A DNA stretch of 64,000 bases from Tessaracoccus sp. OS52 (GCF_020687685.1 NZ_JAJEWM010000002.1:186001-250000), one strand, 5' to 3'. Counted from the first letter of the stretch, positions 26,547 through 36,113 are shown. The notes: a model not told the origin generated them from the sequence alone. Made by a program: numbers and translations.

Positions 26547-27284
26547 ATGAACAAGCCATTCTCAGTTCGCCGTACCGTCGTCGCGTGCGTATCCCTGACC
26601 GCGTTGCTCGTGGTCGGTTGCGTCGCTGACACCGACGAGCTGAAACCCGAGGCCACCACCTCCACCGTCGCCACGGAAGAGGCAGAACCCACCGAATCCC
26701 AGGCGACGGAAGCTGAGGCCACCGCCGAGGAGACCGCCAGCGAGTCACCTACTGAGACCCCGACCGTCGATCCCGCAACCACCTCCACGGCCGAACCCGC
26801 GCCGTCGTCGGGTCCGCTGGATGGCGCCGAGCTCAGCGCGGAGGCGTTGGAGTGGTTCGACACCTTCTGCGTGTCGATCGCCAGTGTCGGCGAGGTGGCC
26901 GGGCCCAGTACCGAGCCTGACATGGACGTCGCCGAGGTGACCGACATCGTCGTGCAGACCTACACCGACCTCGGCACGATCCTCACCACCGCGAGCACGG
27001 ACCTGGCGGCGCTCCCAGACGACTTCAACTTCGAGGGCTCCGCCGAGTTGACCGACCACGTCGAGTCCAACCTTGCCGCCGTCGGTGATGTCTACGTGAC
27101 CGGCGCGGAGACTGTTTCCTCGGCCGGGTACGCCACGGAGGAGGAACTCGTCGCGGCGATCAACGAGATCGAGGCCGAGGCCCAGGGCTCCTCGACCCCC
27201 AACTTCGGTCTGGATTCCCTGGACCCGACGGTCATCGAGGCCGTCGGCTCCCAGGTGACGTCCTGCGCCGGGCTGGATGCCTGA
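26547..27284 (+). CDS. Putative lipoprotein, function unknown
   Basis: 245 residues. A lipoprotein signal peptide (RRTVVACVSLTALLVVGC, lipid-anchor Cys25 in the lipobox VVGC) is followed by a Thr/Glu/Ala/Pro-rich linker of about 65 residues and a globular, mainly helical acidic domain (about 90-245) with two cysteines (DTFCVSIAS and TSCAGLDA). Conservation beyond this cannot be judged. It is 223 bp downstream of lgt, with its own terminator behind. Confidence 0.8.
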   Translation: MNKPFSVRRTVVACVSLTALLVVGCVADTDELKPEATTSTVATEEAEPTESQATEAEATAEETASESPTETPTVDPATTSTAEPAPSSGPLDGAELSAEALEWFDTFCVSIASVGEVAGPSTEPDMDVAEVTDIVVQTYTDLGTILTTASTDLAALPDDFNFEGSAELTDHVESNLAAVGDVYVTGAETVSSAGYATEEELVAAINEIEAEAQGSSTPNFGLDSLDPTVIEAVGSQVTSCAGLDA

Positions 27285-27302
27285 GGGACCGACACGAAAA
27301 AG

Positions 27303-27330
27303 CGGCCCGGGGTGGATCCCCGGGCCGTTT
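27303..27330 (+). terminator. Rho-independent terminator after the lipoprotein gene
   Basis: CGGCCCGGGG and CCCCGGGCCG form a 10-bp stem with a TGGAT loop, followed by TTTGTGTG. It begins 19 bases after the stop. Confidence 0.85.
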
Positions 27331-27334
27331 GTGT

Positions 27335-27665
27335 GATCTCGACACGTCGCCGCTCGTTCCTCGCGGGCTCCTACTCGATCAGCGGGGAGGTGGCGCTAGT
27401 TGGCTCCTACTCGATCAGCGGGGAGGTGGCGCTAGTTGGCTCCTACTCGATCAGCGGGGAGGTGTTGCCGCTGGGCTGTTTTCCGCTGGTCGAGTAGCTG
27501 GCGAGGGACGAGCCAGCGTGTCGAGACCACTGGGTCGTCGTTGGATCTCGACACGTCGCCGCTCGTTCCTCGCGGGCTCCTACTCGATCAGCGGGGCGGT
27601 GTCGCTCGTTCCTCGCGGGCTCCTACTCGATCAGCGGGGAGGTGTCCTGCTCGATCAGTGCGTGG
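27335..27665. repeat. Intergenic repeat cluster, family of CTACTCGA(T/C)CA units
   Basis: Gene-free. It contains repeated GGGCTCCTACTCGATCAGCG units, several preceded by CTCGACACGTCGCCGCTCGT. Three copies stand in exact 36-base tandem (starts 27367, 27403, 27439). One unit is in the opposite orientation at about 27488-27531 (GGTCGAGTAGCTGGCGAGGG ... GTGTCGAGACC). It is the same family as the larger cluster at 40009-40645. Apparent reading frames through it are repeat artefacts. Confidence 0.88.
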
Positions 27666-27668
27666 ACG

Positions 27669-28172
27669 CTACTTCTTCTCGACCGTGGCCGCCTTCGCGT
27701 TGGCTTCCTTGTCCGCGATCTTCGTGAGGAGCTCGTCGGTGCGGCTCTCCTCCTCGAGGCTCTCGGTCAGCAGGTCGTAGGCGTTGCCGATCGACAGCAT
27801 CTTCGCCCAGCGGCGCAGCGTGCCGTAGCGGGTGATCTCGTAGTGCTCGACGGCCTGTGCGGAGGAGATGAGGCCGGCGTCGAGGGCCGTGGTGCCCTTG
27901 TAGTCCTCCAGGACCCCGTTGCCTTCCTCAAGGATTCCGTCGATCGCCTCGCAGCGCTTGGATGTCGGCGGGCGGTCGATCAGCGCGAACACCTTCTCGA
28001 GCCGCTGGATCTGCCCTTCGGTCTCCTTCTCATGGGTTGCGAAGGCTTCCTTGAGTTCGTCCGAGCTGGCGTTTGCCTGGAGTTTGGGGAGGGTCTTGAG
28101 GATGTGGCGCTCCGCGTAGTGGATGTCGCGAAGTGTGTCGAAGAACAGGTCTTCCAGTCCCTTGTCAGCCAT
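27669..28172 (-). CDS. DUF892 (YciF-type) ferritin-like protein
   Basis: 167 residues, all helical, starting MADKGLEDLFFDTLRDIHYAERHILKTLPKLQANASS, the hallmark of the YciE/YciF family. Metal-site residues of a four-helix ferritin-like bundle are in place: E/H in the first helix (HYAERH), THEKETEGQ in the second, QAVEHYEI in the third and LEEESRTDE in the fourth. Family members are linked to general stress responses; the reaction is not established. The start is set by GAAGGAGTCAGA. No operon partner; the repeat cluster lies 4 bp behind the stop. Confidence 0.87.
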   Translation of the reverse strand: MADKGLEDLFFDTLRDIHYAERHILKTLPKLQANASSDELKEAFATHEKETEGQIQRLEKVFALIDRPPTSKRCEAIDGILEEGNGVLEDYKGTTALDAGLISSAQAVEHYEITRYGTLRRWAKMLSIGNAYDLLTESLEEESRTDELLTKIADKEANAKAATVEKK

Positions 28173-28268
28173 TCTGACTCCTTCCGTTCGGGCGCCTTTG
28201 AGTATTGGGCGCGTGGAACGACATTACTGGCGGCGCGGTTCACCCATGGGTCGAAAGCGAAAATCTCC

Positions 28269-30029
28269 CTACGTCAGCAGCCGCACGACGACGGCCCCGG
28301 GGCCCCGCAGGCGCAGGTCGCCGCCGTCGGCGTCGGCGGGCTCATCCCAGGCGGCCAGCACCTCGAAGTCCTCGCCCAACCCGATCTCGGCGCCGTCGGC
28401 AGCACGCGTGGCTGCGACGCCGATGCGCCCCCTCCACATCACGACGGTGTTCTCGTCCACCACCTCGACCCGCGTCGACGTCAGGGCCGGGTCCTTGACG
28501 TCGTCCTCCCGGTGGCGGATCCCGATCAGCCGCCGGTACCACGACAGCATGCGGGCGTGCGGTTCCTCCTGGCGCTCTTCCCACCGCAGGACGGCGCTCC
28601 GGAACGTCTCCTCGGCCTGTGGGTCGGGCGTCGGCTCCGCCCAGCCGACCTTCGCGAACTCGCGCGCCCGGCCCTCGGTCACCTTCGGACCCAGCTCGGG
28701 ACCGAGGTGGGAGAAGTAGGGGAACGGGCTGGAGTCGGCCCATTCCTCGCCCATGAACAGCATCGGCCCGAACGCGCTCAGCAGGTTCAGGGCCGCAGCG
28801 GCCGCCTGCAAGCCAGGATCCACGACGTGGGCCAACCGGTCCCCGACGGCCCGGTTGCCGACCTGGTCGTGGTCCTGGGTGAACGTGACGAACGAGTGGC
28901 CGTCATAGAGGTCTGATTCCCGGTCGACGGGGGCGCCCCAGTCCGTGCCCCGGAAGGTCGAGTGGCCGCCGTCGTGGATGAACACCTTGGTGAGGGCCTT
29001 CGCCAGGACGTCGGCGGTGCCGAAGTCGACGTAGTAGCCATGCGTCTCGCCGGTGAAGAAGGCATGCAGGGCGTGGTGGACGTCGTCGGCCCACTGGGCG
29101 TCCATCCCGCGCGCGCCGGGAACGGAGCGGAGAGGGGAGACCATTTCGGTCCGGTTGAGGTCGGACTCGGCGATCAGGGTCATCGGGCGCCCGGTCTCGC
29201 GCTCCCAGTCGTCGACGGCGCCGGCGAGTTCGGCGAGGAAATGGGGCTCCGAATCATCGGCAAGTTCGTGCACTGCGTCGAGCCGCAGCCCGTCCACCTG
29301 GAAATCCACGAGCCACTGCCGTGCGGCGCCCAGGAGGAAGGCCCGCACCTCCTGGTTGCCCTCGTCGTCCAGGTTCAGCGCGTCGCCCCATGGGGTGTGG
29401 TGCCGGGTGGTGAAGTACGGCCCGAACTGGGACAGGTAGTTCCCCTCCGGCCCGAGGTGGTTGAACACCACGTCGAGCACCACCGCGAGGCCGCGCTCGT
29501 GGGCGGCGTCGATGAACCGGGCAAAGGCCTCGGGTCCGCCGTAGGCGTGGTGCACGCCGTAGAGGGCGACGCCGTCGTAACCCCAACCGCGCTCGCCCGG
29601 GAATGGCGCCACCGGCATCACCTCGACGTACTCGACGCCCAGCCCGACGAGGTGATCCAGCCGTTCGATGGCGGAGTCGAAGGTGCCGGCGTCGGTGAAC
29701 GTCCCGATGTGCAGTTCGTAGCCGACGGCGCCACGCAGGCTGCGCCCGGCCCAGCCAGGAGCTCGCCCGAAGATCGCGGGGTCCGCGACGGCACTCGGTC
29801 CGTGGACGCCCTCGGGCTGGGCCAGGCTGCGCGGGTCCGGGAGCGGCGGGCCGCCGTCGACGCTGAACGCGTAGCGCTGCCCTTGGGACAACTCGCGCCC
29901 GAGTGACCACCATCCAGTGCGTCCGGGGATGGGCCGCAGGTCCTCTGGTTGCCCGTCCACCACTGCGGATACGGCGGCGGCACTGGGGGCCCAGACCTCG
30001 GGTACGGATGGGTTCCGGGGCTCAAGCAT
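28269..30029 (-). CDS. treZ: Malto-oligosyltrehalose trehalohydrolase
   Basis: 586 residues, GH13. It releases trehalose from maltooligosyl-trehalose made by TreY. N-terminal beta domain (PEVWAPSAAAVSAVV), then the barrel: GYDGVALYGVHHAYGG, VVLDVVFNHLGPEGNYL, nucleophile Asp in GLRLDAVHEL, acid Glu in LIAESDLN, transition-state Asp in FTQDHDQVGNRA, and a C-terminal beta domain. The start at ATG 30029 is preferred to a TTG at 30062, which adds non-homologous residues. treY is on the same strand 3.5 kb upstream, separated by three unrelated genes; no glycogen-debranching treX is in the window. Confidence 0.92.
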   Translation of the reverse strand: MLEPRNPSVPEVWAPSAAAVSAVVDGQPEDLRPIPGRTGWWSLGRELSQGQRYAFSVDGGPPLPDPRSLAQPEGVHGPSAVADPAIFGRAPGWAGRSLRGAVGYELHIGTFTDAGTFDSAIERLDHLVGLGVEYVEVMPVAPFPGERGWGYDGVALYGVHHAYGGPEAFARFIDAAHERGLAVVLDVVFNHLGPEGNYLSQFGPYFTTRHHTPWGDALNLDDEGNQEVRAFLLGAARQWLVDFQVDGLRLDAVHELADDSEPHFLAELAGAVDDWERETGRPMTLIAESDLNRTEMVSPLRSVPGARGMDAQWADDVHHALHAFFTGETHGYYVDFGTADVLAKALTKVFIHDGGHSTFRGTDWGAPVDRESDLYDGHSFVTFTQDHDQVGNRAVGDRLAHVVDPGLQAAAAALNLLSAFGPMLFMGEEWADSSPFPYFSHLGPELGPKVTEGRAREFAKVGWAEPTPDPQAEETFRSAVLRWEERQEEPHARMLSWYRRLIGIRHREDDVKDPALTSTRVEVVDENTVVMWRGRIGVAATRAADGAEIGLGEDFEVLAAWDEPADADGGDLRLRGPGAVVVRLLT

Positions 30030-30291
30030 GGGGCGGAGACTACCAAGTCGAGCGAGTCCCAAGCCCGTTGCGGACAGCTGAGCGCGTCCAAACGCATGGG
30101 TCTGACCGGCTCCCGCACTTCAAGGCCGCAGGACGCCACCTTCAAACCGTGCAACTCGATCAGGCTGGGGCGGGCAGTAAGCCTTTGCCCAGTCCGTGAG
30201 GTGCACATTTTGAAGGCGTGGCCGCGCCACCCCCGGTCCCGGCGGCGGGAGCGGAGGCGCCCCTCAGCCGCCAGGCCGTTCGGGGTGAGGG

Positions 30292-31440
30292 TCAGGGCCG
30301 CGAGACGTAGTAGAGGTTGAAGGGGTCGGTCTCGACCTCGCGGACCTTGACGTGGCTGAAGCCCGCCCCTTCCAGCATCCGAACGGCCAACTCCTGCCCC
30401 CAGGCGGTGCCCAGGCCGTCCCCGTCCAGGCCGAGGGAGACGCTCATGCAGTGGAACATCGAGATGGCGTAGAGGTAGCTGGCCCAGGGGAGTGCCATGT
30501 TGTCCTGAACCGCGCTCGCTGCCCGGATGTCCACCATCAGGAAGACCCCACCGGGACGCAGTGCACGCCGAATGTTGTCCAGCACGCGGGCCGGGTGGGC
30601 CTGGTCGTGGATGGCATCGAAGGCGGTGATGGCGTCGAAACCATCCGTGACTTCGAGTGACGAGACGTCAAGCTGCTCGAAGCTGACGTTGGTCAGCCCC
30701 ATGGCGGCGGCCTCCTGCCGGGCGGCGGTGATGGCGGGCTCGGAGAAGTCATAGCCGACGAAGCGGCTCGCGGGGTAGGCCTGTCCCATCAGATTGACCG
30801 CGTGCCCGGAGCCGCAGCCGATGTCGGCCACGTCGATGCCCTCGGCCAGGCGCCCCGGCAGCCCGTCCGCCAGCGGAAGGATCTCGTCGACGAGCGAGGC
30901 GTCGTTGACCGAGGCACTCTCCTCGGCCATGGTCCGGTGGAAGTCCGGGTAGTCGGCGTAGGTGAGCCCTCCTCCCAGCCGGAACCGCTCCACGATCTTG
31001 TCCTCGACCCCGCCCATCATCGGGATGTACTGCATGATGTGGGCGACGTTGTTGGGCCCGGCGGCGGACGTGAGAACCGCGGCGTGCTCAGGCGGCAGAA
31101 CGTGTGTGGCGTGCACGGGGTCGTACTCGACGACGCCGGCCACCACCATGCCGGCCAACCACTCCCTGACGTAGCGCTCGTGCAGGTCGCCGAGGGCGGC
31201 GAGGTCGTGGCTGGTGCTCCCCGGGTTCGCGGCGAGCAGTTCGAACAGGCCCGTCTTGTGGCCGACACTGGTCAGCAGCGCGATCGATGCGTCGTTGAGG
31301 ATCTGCAGGTAGCGGTTCGCGAGCGCGGTGGCGACTTCCGTGTCAAACGGCGTGGGCGGGCCCTGGTCCGACGGCGACGAACCGGCGATCGGATTTTTCT
31401 GGGAGTGCGACGCCGTGGTCGGCAGGGTCTGGGTGGTCAT
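30292..31440 (-). CDS. SAM-dependent methyltransferase with N-terminal winged helix
   Basis: 382 residues. An N-terminal winged-helix region of the Rv2258c type (about 40-120: LLTSVGHKTGLFELLAA, HERYVREWLAGMVVAGVVEYD) precedes a class I Rossmann methyltransferase with motif I DIGCGSGHA, an acidic residue in GYDFSEPAI, FEQLDVSSLE, and DAITAFDAIHDQAHPARVL (motif IV region). The substrate is unknown. The ATG follows GAAGGGATCAC, a good ribosome site, although it lies 98 bases inside the preceding gene; the first ~35 residues are low complexity. Confidence 0.85.
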   Translation of the reverse strand: MTTQTLPTTASHSQKNPIAGSSPSDQGPPTPFDTEVATALANRYLQILNDASIALLTSVGHKTGLFELLAANPGSTSHDLAALGDLHERYVREWLAGMVVAGVVEYDPVHATHVLPPEHAAVLTSAAGPNNVAHIMQYIPMMGGVEDKIVERFRLGGGLTYADYPDFHRTMAEESASVNDASLVDEILPLADGLPGRLAEGIDVADIGCGSGHAVNLMGQAYPASRFVGYDFSEPAITAARQEAAAMGLTNVSFEQLDVSSLEVTDGFDAITAFDAIHDQAHPARVLDNIRRALRPGGVFLMVDIRAASAVQDNMALPWASYLYAISMFHCMSVSLGLDGDGLGTAWGQELAVRMLEGAGFSHVKVREVETDPFNLYYVSRP

Positions 31441-31720
31441 GTGTGATCCCTTCAGGATGCCGGGCGTGCGTGAGGTAGAGCACGAACATCAGCCCGGTGG
31501 TGAGCAGGTAGAAGCCATGGAGGGCCCAGATGGGCCCCGCCGGGAGGCTCACGATGTACACGGTGTGCACGAGGTTTCCGACGTTGGCAAGCATCAGGTT
31601 GCCGAGGCTGTAGGAGGACAGGTCGCGCGTCCGAAGCGCCTTGGCCACCATTGGCAGCACGCTGCCTGCGAAGATCACGCTGGAAATGCTCCCAGCGACC
31701 AGGGACACGTCCAGGTCCAT
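31343..31720 (-). CDS. SemiSWEET/PQ-loop-like small membrane protein
   Basis: 125 residues: three membrane helices (about 6-24, 42-60, 62-84) with LPMVAKALRTRDLSSYSLGNL after the first, the position of the PQ-loop in SemiSWEET sugar transporters (here LPM instead of PQ). A hydrophilic His/Pro-rich tail follows. AAGGAGAACCGGG precedes the ATG. The tail overlaps the methyltransferase start by 98 bases in another frame, an unusually long overlap. Sugar transport is a guess from the three-helix layout. Confidence 0.65.
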   Translation of the reverse strand: MDLDVSLVAGSISSVIFAGSVLPMVAKALRTRDLSSYSLGNLMLANVGNLVHTVYIVSLPAGPIWALHGFYLLTTGLMFVLYLTHARHPEGITHDHPDPADHGVALPEKSDRRFVAVGPGPAHAV

Positions 31721-31860
31721 CCCGGTTCTCCTTGCCGTCGGGTCCCCGGCGTCGGGGACTACAAGAACGGTAAGGAAGCCACCCCCTGACCCGAATCGGG
31801 AGGAGTGCCCATCTCGTGGCGCACCGGATGGGTCATTCGACTCATCTGGTCGGCGGGCGC

Positions 31861-33486
31861 TCAGCGAGTGTGGGCTAGCCCGTGCTCGTGCGCCCAGGCG
31901 GCGGCCGCAGTACGCGAGGACACCCCGATCTTGGTGTACATGTTGGACAGGTGCCGTGCCACGGTCTTCTGGCTGATGAAGAGTCGTTCGGCGATCTCCC
32001 GGTTGCTGACACCGGATGCGATCAGTGCCAGCACCGCGGCCTCCCGCTCCGTCAGCCCGCCCGGCAGTTCCTTCACGTCCAGCCGACGCACGTCCGGCCC
32101 CGCTCCCAGCGAACGGTAGATGGCAAGGGCCTGGGCGGTGTCAGCGGCCGCTGCAGCGTCGTCCCCGAGACCTCGGTGGGCCACCGACAGCAGCTCGTGG
32201 ACCCTGGCGGCGTCGTGGCGGGCGTGGAGGCTCCGGTACTCTGCCGCGGCGACACGCAATCTGGCCAGGGCGTCGGCGTGCCTGCCCCGGGCGAGCAGGA
32301 CCCTCGCCCGGGCGTGTGCCGCCCATGCGCGGAACCCTGAAGTCCCGAAGATCTGCGCGGTGGTCTCCAGGTCTCCGCACCAGTGTTCGGCCGCCTCCAG
32401 CCGGTCCAGGTGGACGGCCACCTCGACGGCGGCGCCGAGCAGGCGCGCGGCTGACAGCCGGTCCAGTCCGGCCAGCGCCGAGCAGAGCCCTGCCCACGCC
32501 TTTTCCGCCTCACCAGCGGAGAGCTGCAGTAGTGCCTCACCGGGCTGGGGCTCGATGCCCAGCGACCGCGCCCTGTCGAAGGCCTCCCTCGCACCGGGGC
32601 TGTTGCCTCGCAGCCGGTGGATCTCCCCCAACTGGTAGAAGGCCTCCCCGGCCACCCAGTTGTTGCGCCCCACCAGTTCGCTGCCACTGCGCGTCATGGA
32701 TTCCTCGGCGTGTTGCCAGTCGCCTTCGAGGCACAGCAGTTGCAGGCGGTGGATACGGCAGATCCCGGAGTAGACCACCTCTCCCTGGAACTGCTGGCAC
32801 CACTGTTCCATCGCCTCGGTCCAGGCCCGCATCCTGGGTGTGTCGGCCAGTTCGTTGCAGGTGTGGATCACGGTGCAGTAGATGTCTCCGGCCCACTCGG
32901 GCGGCATGTGCCCCGAGAGGACCGGCAGCATCGCCTCATCCAACTGCGCGAACCCCGACGAGGTACGCCCCTCCCGGATGTCGGCGAGCCCGGACAGGAC
33001 CAGACCGAGCGACGTCAGCGGCGAGGCCCTGAAGCGGGTGCCCATGGCCTGCAGTTGACGGGCGGCTTCCCGCGTCGGCCCCAGATTGTTGTAGTCCAGG
33101 GCCACGGCCGCGTCGAGGTAGAGGAGATACCCGCCCTCCGGTGAGTCCTGCGCGCTTTCCAGCAGCCTGCGGGCCCTGTTGCACCAGCCGGAGGCGATGA
33201 CGAGGTCCCCGCGGATGAACCAGAGCAGGGCAAGGTCCAGCGCCTTGCGCAACGCCTGCAGGTGGTCGCCTTGGTCCTCGTAGCGCTGGAAGACCTCCTC
33301 CGACAACGCCAGCGACTCGCCTACCCGGCCAAGCCACCACAACGTGCTGCCGAGCAGGTCCAGTCCGTCGGTGGACAACTCGCCGCTCTCATGCGCCAGC
33401 GTCAGGTCGTGATTGGCCGCGTTCCAGTCCCCGCGGACATAGGCCGCCCGCGCCGTCGAGAGCAGCTCCTCTGCCTGGTCGACCAT
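31861..33486 (-). CDS. LuxR-family regulator with TPR-like sensor region
   Basis: 541 residues. Residues 1-460 are helical repeats (TPR-like) without an NTPase motif; the C-terminal helix-turn-helix reads LTEREAAVLALIASGVSNREIAERLFISQKTVARHLSNMYTKIGV. GGAG six bases before the ATG supports the start. It is 50 bp downstream of treY on the same strand. It could control the trehalose genes or the neighbouring methyltransferase pair; sequence gives no direct evidence for a target. Confidence 0.85.
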   Translation of the reverse strand: MVDQAEELLSTARAAYVRGDWNAANHDLTLAHESGELSTDGLDLLGSTLWWLGRVGESLALSEEVFQRYEDQGDHLQALRKALDLALLWFIRGDLVIASGWCNRARRLLESAQDSPEGGYLLYLDAAVALDYNNLGPTREAARQLQAMGTRFRASPLTSLGLVLSGLADIREGRTSSGFAQLDEAMLPVLSGHMPPEWAGDIYCTVIHTCNELADTPRMRAWTEAMEQWCQQFQGEVVYSGICRIHRLQLLCLEGDWQHAEESMTRSGSELVGRNNWVAGEAFYQLGEIHRLRGNSPGAREAFDRARSLGIEPQPGEALLQLSAGEAEKAWAGLCSALAGLDRLSAARLLGAAVEVAVHLDRLEAAEHWCGDLETTAQIFGTSGFRAWAAHARARVLLARGRHADALARLRVAAAEYRSLHARHDAARVHELLSVAHRGLGDDAAAAADTAQALAIYRSLGAGPDVRRLDVKELPGGLTEREAAVLALIASGVSNREIAERLFISQKTVARHLSNMYTKIGVSSRTAAAAWAHEHGLAHTR

Positions 33487-33536
33487 CGTGGCTCCGAATC
33501 AACGGTAACACCGGCCGCAACACCTCGAAAAAGGGC

Positions 33537-36113
33537 TCAGGCCGCGCCGTCGGGTACCAGCAGAGCCACCGGGAGGTCGGCCAGCACCTCGGCCAGCGGC
33601 GTCTCCCCGCCCGACACCCCGCGGCCCGACAGCAGGTCCGTGAACCGGCCCTCGGGAAGGATGATGCGGTGCTCGGCCCAGCCGGTCTCTCCCAGCAGCG
33701 ACGGCAGCCTGGTGGCGACGGTGATGGCGGTCACGTCGTCGGAGCCGGCCACCGCCCGCGCGAAGGCCACGGCGTGGCCGGACGTGGTTGCGATGGGACG
33801 GTACTCCGCCGTCGGGCCGCGGAACGCGTCGGGGTGCTGGGTCCGCAGGCGCAGTGCCCGGCTCGTGACCAGCAGCTTTGCGGCGTCGAGCGAGCCGTCG
33901 ACGTCGGCGGTCCCGGCGTCGACGTCGGCCAGCAGGCGCCGTCGCAGCCCGAAGTCCACCTCGCGGCGATTGTCCGGGTCCACGAGCGAGAGGTCCACCA
34001 ACTCGCAGCCCTGGTAGGTGTCCGGGACCCCGGGCATGGTCAGTTGCAGCAGCGCCTGCCCGAGGATGGCGGCGCGGACCGAGGGCGCGACGGTGGCGGT
34101 GAACGCATCCAGCGCGGCGGCGCAGGCGTCGTCGGTCAGGGCCGCGAGGGCGAGGCCGACGACGGCGTCCTCGTAGGGCTGGTTGGGCTCGGTCCAGCTG
34201 GTGTGCGACTTCGCCTCCCGCATCGCCTTGGTGAGGTAGCCGGTGAGCCGCTCGTCCGAGATGGGGTTGGCGCCGGCGGCCGTCCCGGGGAGCCGCCAAG
34301 TGCCGGCGAGGGTCTGCCAGACGAACAGCTCGGTGGCGCCGTCGAGCGGCTCCGCCCGCAGTTCCTCGGTGGCCGCCCGCAGCTCGTGGACGCAGGCCTC
34401 CCACTCCTTGGGGTACTCGGTGATGGCGGACAACCGCGCCCGGACGTCGGCCGAGCGCTTGGTGTCGTGGGTGCTGAGGTTGGTCATCGTGCTGGGCCAC
34501 TGGGTGCTGAGGTGGGCGCAGAAGTCGTGGAAGCCGTCGGGGTTGATGCCGACGAGGGTGGGTTCGCTGCCCACCTCGTTCACGCCGACGAACCGGTTCC
34601 AGCGGTAGAAGGCGGTGTCCTCCTTCGACTTCGCCATCACCGGGCCGCAGGTCTGCGCGAAGCGCACCATGAACTCGGCACGCAGCTCGCGGGTGTCGTG
34701 GGGGCGGTCGGGGAGTTGCGTGGTCACGGGGCCGCTGCCGGGTTCGGGGAGCGTCTCGGCGCCCTGCCCCTCGTCGCCGGTGCCGGGGTCGCCACAGGCC
34801 AGCGCGACGATCAGGTCGAGCGTGTCCAGTTCGTCGCTGGCCAGGCTCTCGCGGGCGCGGTCAGCAGCCTCGACGAGGACCTCCCGCTCGGACTCGGGCG
34901 CCGGTCGTCCGGGCTCGACGTAGGCGCGGTAGCGGTCCATCTCCACCAGCAGCGTCCGGATGGCGTTGCGGAGCTGGCGACGGGTGTGGTCGCGCAGGCG
35001 GATGTCACCGTCGCAGATGGTCACGGCGATGGAGGTGAGCCGGTTGAGTTCGGCGAACAGCATCGAGGACACCACCTCGCGCTTGGCCCGGGCCAGGACC
35101 GGGCCGAAACCCTCGCCGGAGCCCGAGATGCGCTCCCACAACGCGTCCAGCCGTGGCAAGCCCGCCGAGTCCTGGAACAACCCGCTCACCCGCAGCAGCG
35201 CCTCGTACCCGGTGGTTCCGGCGCACTCGAAGAACTCGGGCAGGGTTTCTTCTGCCTCCAGGATCTTCTCCACCACCACCCAGCACCCGCCGGTCAGCTT
35301 CTGCAGGTCCGCGAAGTACTGGCGGGGGTTGGCCAGGCCGTCGGGGTGGTCGATGCGGAAGCCGTCGATGAGGCCCTCGGCGTGGAGGTCGGACAGCAGC
35401 CGATGGGTGGCCTCGAAGACCGCGTCGTCCTCCACCCGCACGGCGGCCAGGGTGTCGACGTCGAAGAAGCGGCGGTAGTTCAGCTCCTCGCTGCCCACCT
35501 TCCAGTGCGCGAGCCGGTACCACTGCGCCTCCAGCAGCTCCGGCAGCGGCAGGCCCGCAGTACCGGGGAGGATGGGGAAGACGTGGTCGTGGTGGACCAC
35601 CACCAACTCCGCCTGCGTTGACCCGTCGGCACGCGGGATCTCCCGCTCCTCGACGGTGATGGTGCCGGCCTCCAGCTCCTGCCCGATCCGGCTGCCGAGC
35701 ACCGGCATCAGGATGGCCTGCGAGCCGGTCAGGTCGATGTCGAACCAGCGCGCGAACGGCGAGTTCGGACCCTCCTTGAGGACCTCCCACAGTTCGTGGT
35801 TGTGGTAGAGCGGGGTGGGGACCGCCATGTGGTTTGGGACGACGTCCACGACGATCCCCAGCCCGCGCCCGTGGGCGGCGGAGACCAGGCGGCGGAACCC
35901 GTCGATGCCGCCCAGCTCCGCGGAGATCCGGGAGTGGTCGACGACGTCGTAGCCGTGCATGGATCCGGGCGCCGCCTGCAGGATGGGGGAGCAGAACAGG
36001 TGCGTCACCCCCAGCGCGGCCAGGTGGTCCACCTGCGCGGCGGCGTCGTCGAAGGTGAATCCTGCGTGGAGCTGCAGGCGGTACGTGGATGCTGGCAGGG
36101 CGCGGTTGTTCAC
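33537..36113 (-). CDS. treY: Malto-oligosyltrehalose synthase
   Basis: 858 residues from GTG. GH13 enzyme turning the reducing-end alpha-1,4 bond of maltodextrin into the alpha,alpha-1,1 bond of trehalose; TreZ then releases trehalose. The N-terminus STYRLQLHAGFTFDDAAAQV is diagnostic. Catalytic regions are VVDVVPNHMA, GFRIDHPDGLANP, WVVVEKILEAEE and LSTHDTKRSADVRARL. Somewhat longer than typical TreY. A longer frame to 36785 is an artefact overlapping the ABC gene. Divergent from the ABC exporter genes. Confidence 0.93.
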   Translation of the reverse strand: MNNRALPASTYRLQLHAGFTFDDAAAQVDHLAALGVTHLFCSPILQAAPGSMHGYDVVDHSRISAELGGIDGFRRLVSAAHGRGLGIVVDVVPNHMAVPTPLYHNHELWEVLKEGPNSPFARWFDIDLTGSQAILMPVLGSRIGQELEAGTITVEEREIPRADGSTQAELVVVHHDHVFPILPGTAGLPLPELLEAQWYRLAHWKVGSEELNYRRFFDVDTLAAVRVEDDAVFEATHRLLSDLHAEGLIDGFRIDHPDGLANPRQYFADLQKLTGGCWVVVEKILEAEETLPEFFECAGTTGYEALLRVSGLFQDSAGLPRLDALWERISGSGEGFGPVLARAKREVVSSMLFAELNRLTSIAVTICDGDIRLRDHTRRQLRNAIRTLLVEMDRYRAYVEPGRPAPESEREVLVEAADRARESLASDELDTLDLIVALACGDPGTGDEGQGAETLPEPGSGPVTTQLPDRPHDTRELRAEFMVRFAQTCGPVMAKSKEDTAFYRWNRFVGVNEVGSEPTLVGINPDGFHDFCAHLSTQWPSTMTNLSTHDTKRSADVRARLSAITEYPKEWEACVHELRAATEELRAEPLDGATELFVWQTLAGTWRLPGTAAGANPISDERLTGYLTKAMREAKSHTSWTEPNQPYEDAVVGLALAALTDDACAAALDAFTATVAPSVRAAILGQALLQLTMPGVPDTYQGCELVDLSLVDPDNRREVDFGLRRRLLADVDAGTADVDGSLDAAKLLVTSRALRLRTQHPDAFRGPTAEYRPIATTSGHAVAFARAVAGSDDVTAITVATRLPSLLGETGWAEHRIILPEGRFTDLLSGRGVSGGETPLAEVLADLPVALLVPDGAA

